NCBI GenBank assembly: GCA_014762645.1
Contig: JABURP010000099.1
Location: 1 to 64,000 of the forward strand
Length of the DNA stretch: 64,000 nucleotides
Reading direction: 5' to 3'
Source of the DNA: Crocinitomicaceae bacterium
GTDB lineage: Bacteria; Bacteroidota; Bacteroidia; Flavobacteriales_D; Crocinitomicaceae
Shown: positions 41,831-51,130 of the stretch, piece by piece
Numbering within the stretch: the first letter of the stretch is position 1
Layout of the letters: each line of letters begins with the position of its first letter
Program-made: the position numbers and the translations under genes
The notes under the pieces: generated by a model
The model's input: only the letters and a program-made list of their open reading frames with translations
What the model was told of the DNA's origin: nothing
Databases searched by the model: none

Positions 41831-42900
41831 AAGAAAGCCTTTACTCTATAGTGAATTTATTGGGGTTCTACGCTGGTGCGTTTGTTCTGTCTGCACTTAT
41901 AAATAACTTATTATTAAAGTTCGCTAAAAGTTTAGGAATCCGTGACCGCGATAATATGACCATTCGCTGGAGTAATGAAGCAAAACCTTCCCTTGGCGGA
42001 ATTAGTTTTTACCTGTGTTTTCTTTTGGGTTTTATGATCTACGCCATCATTTTTGGTCAGGAGGATGTCTTTCAAAACAAAGATCTATTAGGGCTTTTCT
42101 TCAGTATTAATGTGGCTTTTCTTTTAGGCTTATCTGATGATGCCTATGATACACGTCCATATATAAAGTTAGGGAGCCAAATACTCTGCGGTGCACTCCT
42201 GGTTTCAACTGGAAGTGGAATTGAACTGTTTCCGGAGGATTGGATGAATATTACACTTACCATTTTATGGGTGGCAGGAATGATGAATTCTATCAATATG
42301 TTAGACAACATGGACGGAATCACTTCCATTACTTCCATCTTTATTATTCTTACGATTCTTGGGATTTCACTACCGTTTAAACTCACCAATAACGTCGATC
42401 TCTTTTTGTTAATTACCACACTGGGGTCAATCTCAGGTTTTTTGATCTTCAACTGGAATCCTGCGAAATTATTTATGGGAGACACGGGATCTCAATTTCT
42501 CGGTATGTTTCTGGCTTATTTTTCAATAAAGTTTTTGTGGAATCATAACATAGAAGGAGGCGATTACTCTATTTTTTCAAATGTTTCTCTGGTTTTGATA
42601 ACCTTTGCTATCCCTATTGTAGATACAGCCTTTGTTACCATTAGAAGATTGCGAAAAGGCAAATCTCCTATGGTAGGCGGAAAAGATCACACCACACATA
42701 CACTATCATACAGAGGTTTAACTGACCGACAAGTGGCCTTGATTTATGTGGTGTTAGGGATTATATCAAGCCTCCTGGCCTATAATGTTGCCAATTTTAT
42801 CGCGCCGAATTCATTGAGTCTGGTGCTTATCTGGGCGTACGTTATAATGCTTCTGGTGATCTTCTTCAGTATTGCAAAAAAGACGAACAAGAAGTCATAA
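41827..42900 (+). CDS. Undecaprenyl-phosphate glycosyl-1-phosphate transferase (WecA/TagO family)
   Basis: A 357-residue polytopic membrane protein starting at GTG and overlapping rfbC by four bases. The MraY/WecA motifs are present: LLGLSDDAYDTRPYIKLG (DD), SINMLDNMDGIT, NWNPAKLFMGDTGSQFLG (DxxD region) and GGKDHTTHTLSYRGLT (HxxH). It attaches the first sugar phosphate, commonly GlcNAc-1-phosphate, to undecaprenyl phosphate to start repeat-unit synthesis. The last gene of the operon, which would supply the initiation step for the export machinery before it. Confidence 0.92.
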   Translation: MKESLYSIVNLLGFYAGAFVLSALINNLLLKFAKSLGIRDRDNMTIRWSNEAKPSLGGISFYLCFLLGFMIYAIIFGQEDVFQNKDLLGLFFSINVAFLLGLSDDAYDTRPYIKLGSQILCGALLVSTGSGIELFPEDWMNITLTILWVAGMMNSINMLDNMDGITSITSIFIILTILGISLPFKLTNNVDLFLLITTLGSISGFLIFNWNPAKLFMGDTGSQFLGMFLAYFSIKFLWNHNIEGGDYSIFSNVSLVLITFAIPIVDTAFVTIRRLRKGKSPMVGGKDHTTHTLSYRGLTDRQVALIYVVLGIISSLLAYNVANFIAPNSLSLVLIWAYVIMLLVIFFSIAKKTNKKS

Positions 42901-42952
42901 AAAATGTTCTGATTGGTGGATAGTTTGTAACTTTAATCCTCCTTAACAGACC

Positions 42953-45790
42953 ATGTCAGAAGAAGTTTCACAAGAAGAATATATAGAGATCTATGGTGCC
43001 AAAGAGCACAATCTCAAGAATATAGACCTTAAAATACCTCGAAATCAACTCGTTGTATTTACCGGTTTATCCGGAAGTGGTAAATCTTCCCTGGCTTTTG
43101 ACACCATTTTTGCCGAGGGTCAACGGCGTTATTTGGAAACTTTCTCAGCTTACGCCAGACAGTTCTTAGGCGGATTGGAACGCCCGCATGTGGATGAAAT
43201 CCTGGGACTGAGCCCCGTTATATCTATAGAACAGAAAACTGTAAACCGTTCACCGAGGTCAACAGTTGGAACCGTAACCGAAGTGTATGACTTTATGCGC
43301 CTTCTCTTTGCAAGAGCTGGAGAGGCGTATTCTTACAATACCGGTGAAAAAATGGTCAAATACACGGATCAACAAATTATTGATTTGATCATTGAACGGT
43401 TTAAAGACAGAAAGATCATTATTCTGTCCCCAAAAGTAAAGGGACGTAAGGGACATTATCGCGAGTTATTTGAACAGATAGGGAAACTAGGGTACTCTAA
43501 GGTTCGCATTGATGGAGATATACAGGACATTAAATCCGGTATGCGGGTTGATCGTTACAAGATACATGACATAGAAATTGTTGTTGACAGAATAAAAGTA
43601 TCTGAAGAACATAAAAACAGGGTAACACAAGCCGTTCAGGCGGCATTGAAATATGGGCAGGATGTGATGATGGTGCAGGATCATGAAACCGGAGATATCT
43701 CACAGTTTAGCCGTTTTTTAATGTGTCCAACCACCGGAATTTCGTATGCAGAACCGGAACCCAACTTATTCTCGTTTAACTCCCCTTACGGTGCCTGTAA
43801 AAAATGTAATGGTCTCGGAATTATATCTGAAGTTAACATGAAGAAGGTCATTCCGGATCCTAAAATCAGCATTAAAAATGGTGGAATTGAGCCTTTAGGT
43901 AAACTCAAAAGCAATTGGATAGCTTCCAAGATAGATTTTATACTTACTGCATTTGGTTATTCTGTAAAAGACCCTATTGAGGATATACCGGAAGAACTGA
44001 TCAACAAAATTCTATACGGTTTTGAGGAAGTAATGGAAGTGGATGGATTAAATAAGAATTACTCTTTTGAAGGCGTCACAAATTACCTGACCAGGCAATA
44101 CGAAGAAGCTCCTTCACCGGCGGTTAGGAGATGGGTGGAGAATTTCATGAATAAGAAAACCTGTGACGTGTGTAATGGAACACGTTTGCGTAAAGAAGCC
44201 GACTACTTTAAAATAGATGGTAAAAACATTGGTGAATTATCCAACTCTGACCTTTCTACATTGCGCGATTGGTTTGAGAAGCTACCCGAAAAGTTGAGTA
44301 AAAAGCAAATGGCTATTGGTTCCGAGATTCTTAAGGAGATTAAAAATCGCTTACGCTTTTTAATGGATGTAGGATTGCATTATCTCACGCTGAACCGATC
44401 TTCTAAATCTCTGTCTGGAGGTGAAGCGCAACGGATACGACTGGCTACGCAAATTGGTTCTGAACTGGTGAACGTGCTGTATATTTTGGATGAACCCAGT
44501 ATTGGACTTCACCAAAGGGACAATGCGCGTCTGATTACTTCACTGAAGCGTTTGAGGGATGCAGGAAACTCTGTGATTGTTGTGGAGCATGATAAAGAAA
44601 TGATGGAAGAATCTGACTTTATCGTAGATATTGGTCCATATGCTGGAATTCATGGTGGTAAGATTGTTCAGGCTTGTTCCATAGATGAATTAATGAGTGG
44701 AGATAGTACCACAGCAGCTTATTTAAAGGGAGAGAAACAGATTGAGGTCCCATCAGAAAGAAGGAAAGGAACGGGAAAAAATATAGAATTGCTAGGTGCT
44801 GAAGGACACAACCTGAAAAAAGTAGACGTGAAGTTCCCATTGGGTAAATTTATTTGTGTCACGGGAGTTTCAGGTAGTGGAAAATCCTCCCTGGTCAATC
44901 AAACTTTATATCCTATCCTTAATCAATATATCTACAAAGGGGTAAAACGTCCTTTGCCTTATGACAAGATAAAAGGACTGGAACATGTCGACAAAGTGAT
45001 TGATATAGACCAGTCACCTATAGGAAGAACACCACGTTCAAATCCTGCAACTTATACAGGTCTTTTTACAGATGTACGTTCGCTTTTTGCGAACATCAAC
45101 GAATCTAAAGTAAGGGGATATAAACCCGGACGGTTCAGTTTTAATGTAAAAGGAGGAAGATGTGAAACCTGCAAGGGTGGAGGAGTGCGTGTGATTGAAA
45201 TGAACTTTCTTCCGGATGTATACGTGGAGTGCGAAGATTGTCAGGGAAAACGATATAACCGCGAAACGCTTGAAGTCCGTTTCAAAGGAAAAAACATCAA
45301 TGATGTTCTTGAAATGACCATTGAGGATGCCGTGGAGTTTTTTGAAAGTATCCCAAAGATTAAAAGACGTCTTAAGACATTAAACTCAGTAGGATTGGGT
45401 TATGTAAAACTTGGACAACCATCTACAACACTGTCAGGTGGTGAAGCGCAACGTATTAAGTTGGCTACTGAATTATCAAAGAAAAGCACCGGCAAAACGT
45501 TTTATATACTGGATGAACCCTCTACCGGATTACATTTTGATGATATAAAAATGTTGCTGGATGTACTGCAAAGACTGGCAGATGAAGGCAATACGGTGTT
45601 GGTTATCGAGCATAATCTGGATATCATCAAGGTAGCTGATCACATTATTGATATAGGGCCGGATGGAGGTCAACATGGGGGTGAAGTAGTGGGAGTTGGC
45701 ACACCAGAAGAATTCGTTAAAAAGTATAAATCAGAAACAGCAAAATATCTGAAGAAAGAATTGGAAGCTTCAAACGCTTTGATCGATTAA
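42953..45790 (+). CDS. uvrA: Excinuclease ABC subunit A
   Basis: A 945-residue nucleotide-excision-repair ATPase that finds DNA damage with UvrB. The two ABC modules have Walker A FTGLSGSGKSSLAFDT and VTGVSGSGKSSLVNQT, signatures LSGGEAQRIRLATQIGS and LSGGEAQRIKLATELSK, and zinc fingers CDVCNGTRL and CETCKGGGVRVIEMNF..CEDCQG. Length is typical (about 940). It starts 52 bases after the WecA-like gene and lies convergent with the next gene, one base apart. Confidence 0.95.
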   Translation: MSEEVSQEEYIEIYGAKEHNLKNIDLKIPRNQLVVFTGLSGSGKSSLAFDTIFAEGQRRYLETFSAYARQFLGGLERPHVDEILGLSPVISIEQKTVNRSPRSTVGTVTEVYDFMRLLFARAGEAYSYNTGEKMVKYTDQQIIDLIIERFKDRKIIILSPKVKGRKGHYRELFEQIGKLGYSKVRIDGDIQDIKSGMRVDRYKIHDIEIVVDRIKVSEEHKNRVTQAVQAALKYGQDVMMVQDHETGDISQFSRFLMCPTTGISYAEPEPNLFSFNSPYGACKKCNGLGIISEVNMKKVIPDPKISIKNGGIEPLGKLKSNWIASKIDFILTAFGYSVKDPIEDIPEELINKILYGFEEVMEVDGLNKNYSFEGVTNYLTRQYEEAPSPAVRRWVENFMNKKTCDVCNGTRLRKEADYFKIDGKNIGELSNSDLSTLRDWFEKLPEKLSKKQMAIGSEILKEIKNRLRFLMDVGLHYLTLNRSSKSLSGGEAQRIRLATQIGSELVNVLYILDEPSIGLHQRDNARLITSLKRLRDAGNSVIVVEHDKEMMEESDFIVDIGPYAGIHGGKIVQACSIDELMSGDSTTAAYLKGEKQIEVPSERRKGTGKNIELLGAEGHNLKKVDVKFPLGKFICVTGVSGSGKSSLVNQTLYPILNQYIYKGVKRPLPYDKIKGLEHVDKVIDIDQSPIGRTPRSNPATYTGLFTDVRSLFANINESKVRGYKPGRFSFNVKGGRCETCKGGGVRVIEMNFLPDVYVECEDCQGKRYNRETLEVRFKGKNINDVLEMTIEDAVEFFESIPKIKRRLKTLNSVGLGYVKLGQPSTTLSGGEAQRIKLATELSKKSTGKTFYILDEPSTGLHFDDIKMLLDVLQRLADEGNTVLVIEHNLDIIKVADHIIDIGPDGGQHGGEVVGVGTPEEFVKKYKSETAKYLKKELEASNALID

Positions 45791-45791
45791 T

Positions 45792-46640
45792 TCATTCTTC
45801 TTCATAGTACTCAATGTACCTTTCTACTGCGTATTGCAGTTCATCACCTAAGTAGATTAATTTCTGTATCCAATCGCCGTAGACATTGAATTTATACTCA
45901 AATCGATAATCCGTTACTTGACCTTCAGATTGGGATGACCACGTTATTTCACGAATTTCATAACCTTCTTCATTATACGAAGTTTGGATATACTGGGAAG
46001 TATCCTCACCGGAAATGACGTAATATCCAGCATTCCTACCCAAAGAATCCTTAAAGTAATTTACGGTATGTTCCAGCTGGTTATTTGAATTAAATTGTTC
46101 GGTTTTTTGAATAGTACTGTCGTCATAGTAGTAGATTATCTCACTATAAATAGGTTCATTATTAATTCGAAAAACCTTCCTGGCCTCAATGTTTTGGTTG
46201 TAATCCTTGGCTGACTTGGTATAAATAGTTGGTTTACCTTTTGAGTTGAATGATGTATCACGATAACAGAAATTATAGCGATCATAATAGTATTTCACTG
46301 TGCGATCTAAAACTTCTTTGTTTACTACATATTTGTACAGTTCCATACGTGTAACGTTCATTTCCGTTGAGTACGAAAAATTTGTTTTAGATTCGATTTG
46401 ACCATTGTCATCATAGTCAATAATTTGCAAGGTGTTTCCCTTTTTATCAAACAGGTATTGCGTATCGTACCGGTAACTATTGTACCATTCGCGTTCTCCC
46501 TTAACAACATTGCTATCCTTCATAGATGCTTTGTAGCATATTGTATAGATAGATTTGATTTGAGGTGATGAGTCCGGCCGGTCCGTAATGAACGGAAGTA
46601 CAACAAGCGGAAACAATATGAATGCTGACAAGCTTCGCAT
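45792..46640 (-). CDS. Hypothetical secreted YD/RHS-like protein
   Basis: A 282-residue protein with a probable signal peptide (MRSLSAFILFPLVVLPFITD). The body is rich in tyrosine and asparagine with recurring motifs of YD or RHS-like type (YLFDKKGNTLQIIDYDDNGQIESKTNFSYS, YYDDSTIQKTEQFNSNNQLEHTVNYF, YNEEGYEIREITW). Each is probably a beta-hairpin. No toxin or enzyme domain follows. It lies convergent with uvrA. Confidence 0.6.
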   Translation of the reverse strand: MRSLSAFILFPLVVLPFITDRPDSSPQIKSIYTICYKASMKDSNVVKGEREWYNSYRYDTQYLFDKKGNTLQIIDYDDNGQIESKTNFSYSTEMNVTRMELYKYVVNKEVLDRTVKYYYDRYNFCYRDTSFNSKGKPTIYTKSAKDYNQNIEARKVFRINNEPIYSEIIYYYDDSTIQKTEQFNSNNQLEHTVNYFKDSLGRNAGYYVISGEDTSQYIQTSYNEEGYEIREITWSSQSEGQVTDYRFEYKFNVYGDWIQKLIYLGDELQYAVERYIEYYEEE

Positions 46641-46649
46641 AGACCTAAA

Positions 46650-47537
46650 TTACAAGTTTTTAGCGATTTCATCTGCTAACAATGTTGCTGCAGGAGGATG
46701 TTTTCTGAACCACAATTCAGGCTCGATCAGCTCTACTTCACTGATGGCTAACTTATCTTCATTATCCCAAACCACGTCAATTCTGGCGTAAGCGGGTAGG
46801 GGATCACAGGCTTTAGCTACCTGTTCAGCAAAGTCTATTTCTTCTTGACTAGCCTGGTAATCATGTACAGCGCCTCCAAAATCATCTTGCACTCTATAAT
46901 CACCGTCTTTAGCTTTTTTCAACACAGAATGGGTATACTTTCCTCCCATGACCATGTGGCTCACCTCTCCTTTATCAATAATTTGTTCCTGAAAAGGTTG
47001 TAAGATCATGGCTTCCTTTGAAATCAACTCTGCATACACCTCTTCGTGGTCAGCATAGTTTTCGGAATTCAGTAAGTAGGTATGCCTGCCTCCTCCAGAA
47101 ACACAGGGCTTTAATACTGTTTTTTGCCAACCTAATTCTTTGTGAATCTGCTCAAGTGTTCTTGCATCACCTATTTCTAAAAAACAGGATTCGACTATCG
47201 GGATTCCTTTTTGTTCCAAATCCAGCAGGTAATGTTTGTCCATGTTCCATTTAATTTGAGTAATTGGATTGATAAAATGAGTTAAACCGTCTACCTTACC
47301 TAAAAAGCGTTCAAATTCATTAAACCGGTGAAAATAATCCCAAACAGACCTGAAAATACATGCTTTTGGTTGGCTCCAATCCATATTGGGATCTGCCCAA
47401 TCTAATTTAGTACAGCTAAAGCCCCTTTTTTCCAATGCTTTCATCAGCAAACCGTCTTCTTGTAATACCTGTTCGGTATACCAGTTTATTTCTTTGGGTG
47501 AAACGTATTTGCCTTCGGTGAGAATGACGATATCCAT
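46650..47537 (-). CDS. ATP-grasp domain protein (RimK/glutathione-synthase-like)
   Basis: A 295-residue protein with ATP-grasp features: an N-terminal pre-ATP domain (DIVILTEGKYVSPKEINWY), a lysine-rich binding site at TVLKPCVSGGGRHTYLL, MILQPFQEQIIDKGEVSHMVMGGKYTHSVLKK and the metal site YARIDVVWDNEDKLAISEVELIEPELW. Such enzymes ligate carboxylates to amines. The closest resemblance is to uncharacterised Bacteroidota and proteobacterial proteins annotated as glutathione synthase-like. It is two bases after the DUF2490 gene, in one operon. Confidence 0.8.
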   Translation of the reverse strand: MDIVILTEGKYVSPKEINWYTEQVLQEDGLLMKALEKRGFSCTKLDWADPNMDWSQPKACIFRSVWDYFHRFNEFERFLGKVDGLTHFINPITQIKWNMDKHYLLDLEQKGIPIVESCFLEIGDARTLEQIHKELGWQKTVLKPCVSGGGRHTYLLNSENYADHEEVYAELISKEAMILQPFQEQIIDKGEVSHMVMGGKYTHSVLKKAKDGDYRVQDDFGGAVHDYQASQEEIDFAEQVAKACDPLPAYARIDVVWDNEDKLAISEVELIEPELWFRKHPPAATLLADEIAKNL

Positions 47538-47539
47538 AA

Positions 47540-48289
47540 CTAGAAATTGAGACTAAGTGTGTTTTTAAGTATATAATTGGTCTTACGGACACCTTCAAGA
47601 TTTCTTGAATCGTGAACCACGCTATAAATCAACTTAAAACTAAGGTATTTATTGATTTTAAATCGAACGTATGTTTCGTTGGCAAATCGATAATTCCCAA
47701 AGTCAATGAATTTTGGTTGGAAGTACGAGATGGTATTCATTCCTACGTTTTCGGTGAATTGCCCATCAAAAGACACATAAGAGGTTGACAAAATATCTCT
47801 TGAAATTCCATAATCTATAAGCTCCTCGTATTCTCCCATTACGCCTGTGCCCACACTTAACTGATAATTTTGTTGATCCACCAATTTAAATCGAAAACCG
47901 GTACCTAGCAGTAATCTCAGATTGATTTTCTGAATTTTATTAAACTGACTTTGCTGAAAGGCTTCGTAAACAACTCTTCCGGAATCCTTTAAAGTGTAGT
48001 TATATCGTAAATGCTCGTATCCCCGATTAATGAAGCTATCATCATCCGATTTCACAAAAGCATGATCTGTGATTACCATAATATGATTCCTCTTCCAGGC
48101 GTATCCTAATTTCAATTTATCACCAATTTGTAATAGTTGTTTAGTGTTCATGGTGAAGTTTAGGTGAAGATCGGCAGAACCATGAAAACCTTCTATATCG
48201 CCATGCAAGCGTTTGTTCTCAATGTTAACTATTTGAGCGTGTAAAGCGTACTGGAACAGGAAAAAAAGTAGAATAAACGGTAACTTCAT
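47540..48289 (-). CDS. DUF2490 outer-membrane protein
   Basis: A 249-residue protein with signal MKLPFILLFFLFQYALHAQ and a DUF2490 beta-barrel pattern (ADLHLNFTMNTKQLLQIGDKLKLGYAW, TGFRFKLVDQQNYQLSVGTGVMGEYEEL, YLSFKLIYSVVHDSR). It ends in NTLSLNF, with a terminal Phe for BAM-dependent insertion. It is expected to be an outer-membrane protein of unknown cargo. A -7 box TAAATTTG (48306-48313, minus strand) lies upstream. Followed two bases later by the ATP-grasp gene. Confidence 0.7.
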   Translation of the reverse strand: MKLPFILLFFLFQYALHAQIVNIENKRLHGDIEGFHGSADLHLNFTMNTKQLLQIGDKLKLGYAWKRNHIMVITDHAFVKSDDDSFINRGYEHLRYNYTLKDSGRVVYEAFQQSQFNKIQKINLRLLLGTGFRFKLVDQQNYQLSVGTGVMGEYEELIDYGISRDILSTSYVSFDGQFTENVGMNTISYFQPKFIDFGNYRFANETYVRFKINKYLSFKLIYSVVHDSRNLEGVRKTNYILKNTLSLNF

Positions 48290-48343
48290 TTGACAAAATT
48301 TTTGCCAAATTTAATTACTCTCCACTAAGTTACAGGAACAATT

Positions 48344-48727
48344 CTAGATACTTTCCAACCAGATTTTCGCTTCTTCAACAGTTGTGAACACTTTTACAGG
48401 ATGCGATTGGCCCATAAGGGCACTTGCACCTTTTAAAAACTCAAGTGTTCGAGGATTATTTGATACCAGGGCTTCCCCTTTTTTAGGACGAATTCTATCG
48501 GCTAAATATCGTTCACTGATATCGTGTGATATTTCAATAGATCCTTCAAATTCTACCATTAGTTTGATATCCGATAAATCATCTTGTCCTTCCAGTATCT
48601 CTGTGTAGAGAATCCGCATATTTTCAAGATGTACAGCATTCAGTACGTAATTGTCGCAGTATTGTGTGTGAATAAATTTGGGTTCAATCAAACGAACTTT
48701 TATTCCTTCAATGTTTGAAAGGTTCAT
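48344..48727 (-). CDS. Small STAS/SpoIIAA-like protein
   Basis: A 127-residue cytoplasmic protein. Its layout (DIKLMVEFEGSIEISHDISERYLA, LVSNNPRTLEFLKGASALMGQSHPVKVFTTVEEAKIWLE) follows the SpoIIAA/STAS-like fold found in Bacteroidota, where the last helix is often annotated as a DUF7793-type tail. The phosphorylatable serine of anti-sigma antagonists is not evident. Function unknown. It begins 33 bases after sucD, in the same direction. Confidence 0.6.
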   Translation of the reverse strand: MNLSNIEGIKVRLIEPKFIHTQYCDNYVLNAVHLENMRILYTEILEGQDDLSDIKLMVEFEGSIEISHDISERYLADRIRPKKGEALVSNNPRTLEFLKGASALMGQSHPVKVFTTVEEAKIWLESI

Positions 48728-48760
48728 TTAAGTCAATAAAATTTTAATATGAGTGATAAT

Positions 48761-49639
48761 TTATGCTTTTACTCCAAGCACTTCAGCCATTTTCATGCCA
48801 ATTTCTGCTGGAGAATCTACAACATGTATTCCATGTTCTCTCAAAATTCTCTTTTTAGCTTCTGCCGTGTCATCTTCACCTCCTACAATTGCACCTGCGT
48901 GCCCCATTGTTCTTCCTTTAGGAGCAGTAACACCGGCAATAAACCCTACCACCGGTTTCGTACCATGTTCACTAATCCATTCTGCTGCCTGAGCCTCAAG
49001 ATTTCCTCCAATCTCACCAATCATTACAATTCCTTCCGTCTCCGGATCAGCCATCAACAATTGAATAGCTTCTTTTGTAGTCGTTCCAATAATTGGATCC
49101 CCACCAATACCTATGGCAGTTGTAATTCCCAATCCTGCTTTTACTACCTGATCTGCGGCTTCATACGTCAATGTTCCTGACTTAGAAACAATTCCTACAT
49201 TACCTTTTGTGAAGATAAACCCTGGCATAATTCCAACTTTTGCTTCATCCGCTGTCATTACACCTGGACAATTCGGTCCTACCAACCTACAGTCATAAGC
49301 CTTAATATATTCTTTGGCTTTGATCATATCCTTTACAGGTATTCCTTCTGTGATTGCTATGATCACTTTAATTCCTGCGCTTGCAGCTTCCATAATGGCG
49401 TCTGCGGCAAAAGCCGGCGGCACAAAAATTATGGATACATCAGCTCCTGTTTTCTCTACAGCTTCTGATACCGTGTTAAATACAGGCTTGTCCAGATGTG
49501 TTTGGCCTCCTTTACCTGGTGTAACACCACCAACGACATTCGTGCCATATTCAATCATCTGACCGGCGTGAAATGTACCTTCACCTCCCGTAAAACCTTG
49601 AACGATAACTTTTGAATCTTTATTGACTAGAACTGACAT
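48761..49639 (-). CDS. sucD: Succinyl-CoA synthetase subunit alpha
   Basis: A 292-residue subunit that carries the phosphohistidine of succinyl-CoA ligase (TCA cycle). The CoA-binding Rossmann fold begins VIVQGFTGGEGTFHAGQMIEYG; GPNCPGVMTADEAKVG and the phosphorylated His region TMGHAGAIVGGEDDTA are signatures. SucC is not in the window, so in this genome the two subunits are apart. The promoter upstream is well formed. Confidence 0.95.
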   Translation of the reverse strand: MSVLVNKDSKVIVQGFTGGEGTFHAGQMIEYGTNVVGGVTPGKGGQTHLDKPVFNTVSEAVEKTGADVSIIFVPPAFAADAIMEAASAGIKVIIAITEGIPVKDMIKAKEYIKAYDCRLVGPNCPGVMTADEAKVGIMPGFIFTKGNVGIVSKSGTLTYEAADQVVKAGLGITTAIGIGGDPIIGTTTKEAIQLLMADPETEGIVMIGEIGGNLEAQAAEWISEHGTKPVVGFIAGVTAPKGRTMGHAGAIVGGEDDTAEAKKRILREHGIHVVDSPAEIGMKMAEVLGVKA

Positions 49640-49664
49640 AATTTTGTTTTGTGAATTGTCCGGT

Positions 49665-49695
49665 CAAAAATATGTTTTTGTTGTCGTAAAACAAA
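49665..49695 (-). promoter_or_regulatory. sucD promoter
   Basis: On the minus strand TTTG (49692-49695) and TATTTTTG (49665-49672) match -33 and -7 with a 19-base spacer, about 25 bases before the sucD ATG. Confidence 0.72.
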
Positions 49696-49756
49696 GACAA
49701 TAGTTAATAAGATTTGCAAATCTTTGTAATATCTTTAATCGAATAAAAATAATACG

Positions 49757-51130
49757 GTGAAGTTTCAGAATCCGGAAGATACCATATGTGCATTAAGTAC
49801 TCCTCAGGGAATGGGGGCAATTGCTGTTATAAGACTATCAGGATCAGATACATTTAAAATTATTAACGAGGTTTTTTCCAGAGATATTACGGAAATACCT
49901 TCTCATAAAGTCATTTTTGGAACCATAAAAGATGGCGAAGAGATTATTGACGAAATAGTTCTTTCCATTTACCGAAACCCAAATAGTTTCACCGGAGAAG
50001 ATATTGCTGAAATTTCTTGCCATGGATCAACCTATATTCAGGAACGAATTCTCAACTTATTGATAAACAAAGGTGCACGCTTGGCTGGGCCGGGAGAGTT
50101 TTCATTAAGGGCATTTTTAAACGGTAAAATGGACCTGTCGCAAACGGAAGCCATAGCCGACCTGATCTCCTCACGTTCAAAAGCCGCTCATAAAGTAGCT
50201 ATGAACCAAATGCGGGGCGGATTTTCTCAGGAAATATCAGCATTGCGACAGGAACTACTGAATTTTGCTTCGCTCATTGAACTGGAATTGGATTTTTCTG
50301 AAGAAGATGTTGAATTCGCTGACAGAAAAGAGTTGACGGATCTGTTGGATAAAATTGATAAAAAAGTAAATAGCCTTGTGGCTTCATTTCAGTACGGAAA
50401 CGTGTTGAAAAGTGGTGTTCCGGTAGCCATTGTAGGCGCACCAAATGCAGGAAAATCAACCTTGTTGAATGCATTGTTGAATGAAGACCGGGCCATTGTG
50501 AGCGATATTGCTGGAACTACACGAGATACGGTAGAAGACACCATAGTTTTGGATGGAATTGAGTTCCGTTTTATAGATACAGCAGGAATTCGTGATACCA
50601 AAGACAGCATTGAAACAGAAGGAATTCGAAAAGCCTTTGAAAAAATCAAGAAGGCACGGATCATTCTTCTTTTGTTTGATCTGGAAGGGGTAAGAGATGA
50701 TGAAATCATTGAACAGATCAGTCTTTTTGAGAAGAAGAGCGTGCAGGAAGATCAGGAACTTATTTGTCTCTTTAACAAATCTGATAAGGTGAAAGTAGAC
50801 GATCGCGTTAACTTAAAAGATATTGGCTTGTTCATTTCCGCCAAGAAAGGGGAGGAGATAGATGATCTGAAGAAGATCCTGGTAAGCCGCGTCAAGAGCG
50901 TGAGTTCGTATGACGATACGGTTGTAACCAATGTTCGTCATCACGAAATCCTCAAAAAAGTGGCAGCTTCTATCCAAAAAGTCAAAGACGGTATGGATCA
51001 ACAAATCACTGGAGACCTGTTGGCCATGGATATTCGTGAAACCCTGAATTTACTGGGGGAAATCACCGGTGAAATCACCACAGATGATTTGTTAGGGAAT
51101 ATTTTTGCAAATTTTTGTATTGGAAAGTGA
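49757..51130 (+). CDS. mnmE: tRNA uridine-5-carboxymethylaminomethyl(34) GTPase MnmE
   Basis: A 457-residue GTPase starting at GTG. With MnmG it makes cmnm5U34 in tRNA. Domains in order: N-terminal tetrahydrofolate-binding region (DTICALSTPQGMGAIAVIRLSG, FTGEDIAEISCHGS), helical domain, G domain with AIVGAPNAGKSTLLNAL, DIAGTTRDTVEDTI, DTAGIRDT and LFNKSDK, then the C-terminal FCIGK motif needed for catalysis. It is full length. The gene ends exactly where the mobile element begins, and the reading frame and FCIGK tail are intact, as expected when an element integrates in the 3' end of mnmE and restores it. Confidence 0.95.
   Translation: MKFQNPEDTICALSTPQGMGAIAVIRLSGSDTFKIINEVFSRDITEIPSHKVIFGTIKDGEEIIDEIVLSIYRNPNSFTGEDIAEISCHGSTYIQERILNLLINKGARLAGPGEFSLRAFLNGKMDLSQTEAIADLISSRSKAAHKVAMNQMRGGFSQEISALRQELLNFASLIELELDFSEEDVEFADRKELTDLLDKIDKKVNSLVASFQYGNVLKSGVPVAIVGAPNAGKSTLLNALLNEDRAIVSDIAGTTRDTVEDTIVLDGIEFRFIDTAGIRDTKDSIETEGIRKAFEKIKKARIILLLFDLEGVRDDEIIEQISLFEKKSVQEDQELICLFNKSDKVKVDDRVNLKDIGLFISAKKGEEIDDLKKILVSRVKSVSSYDDTVVTNVRHHEILKKVAASIQKVKDGMDQQITGDLLAMDIRETLNLLGEITGEITTDDLLGNIFANFCIGK
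51112..51130 (+). other. Candidate attL core in the 3' end of mnmE
   Basis: TTTTTGTATTGGAAAGTGA encodes the FCIGK-stop of mnmE. It resembles the 18-base core used by SGI1-family integrases in thdF/mnmE of enterobacteria. In this window only one copy is seen, because the other end of the element lies to the right. A second copy beyond 64000 would define the right boundary. Confidence 0.5.
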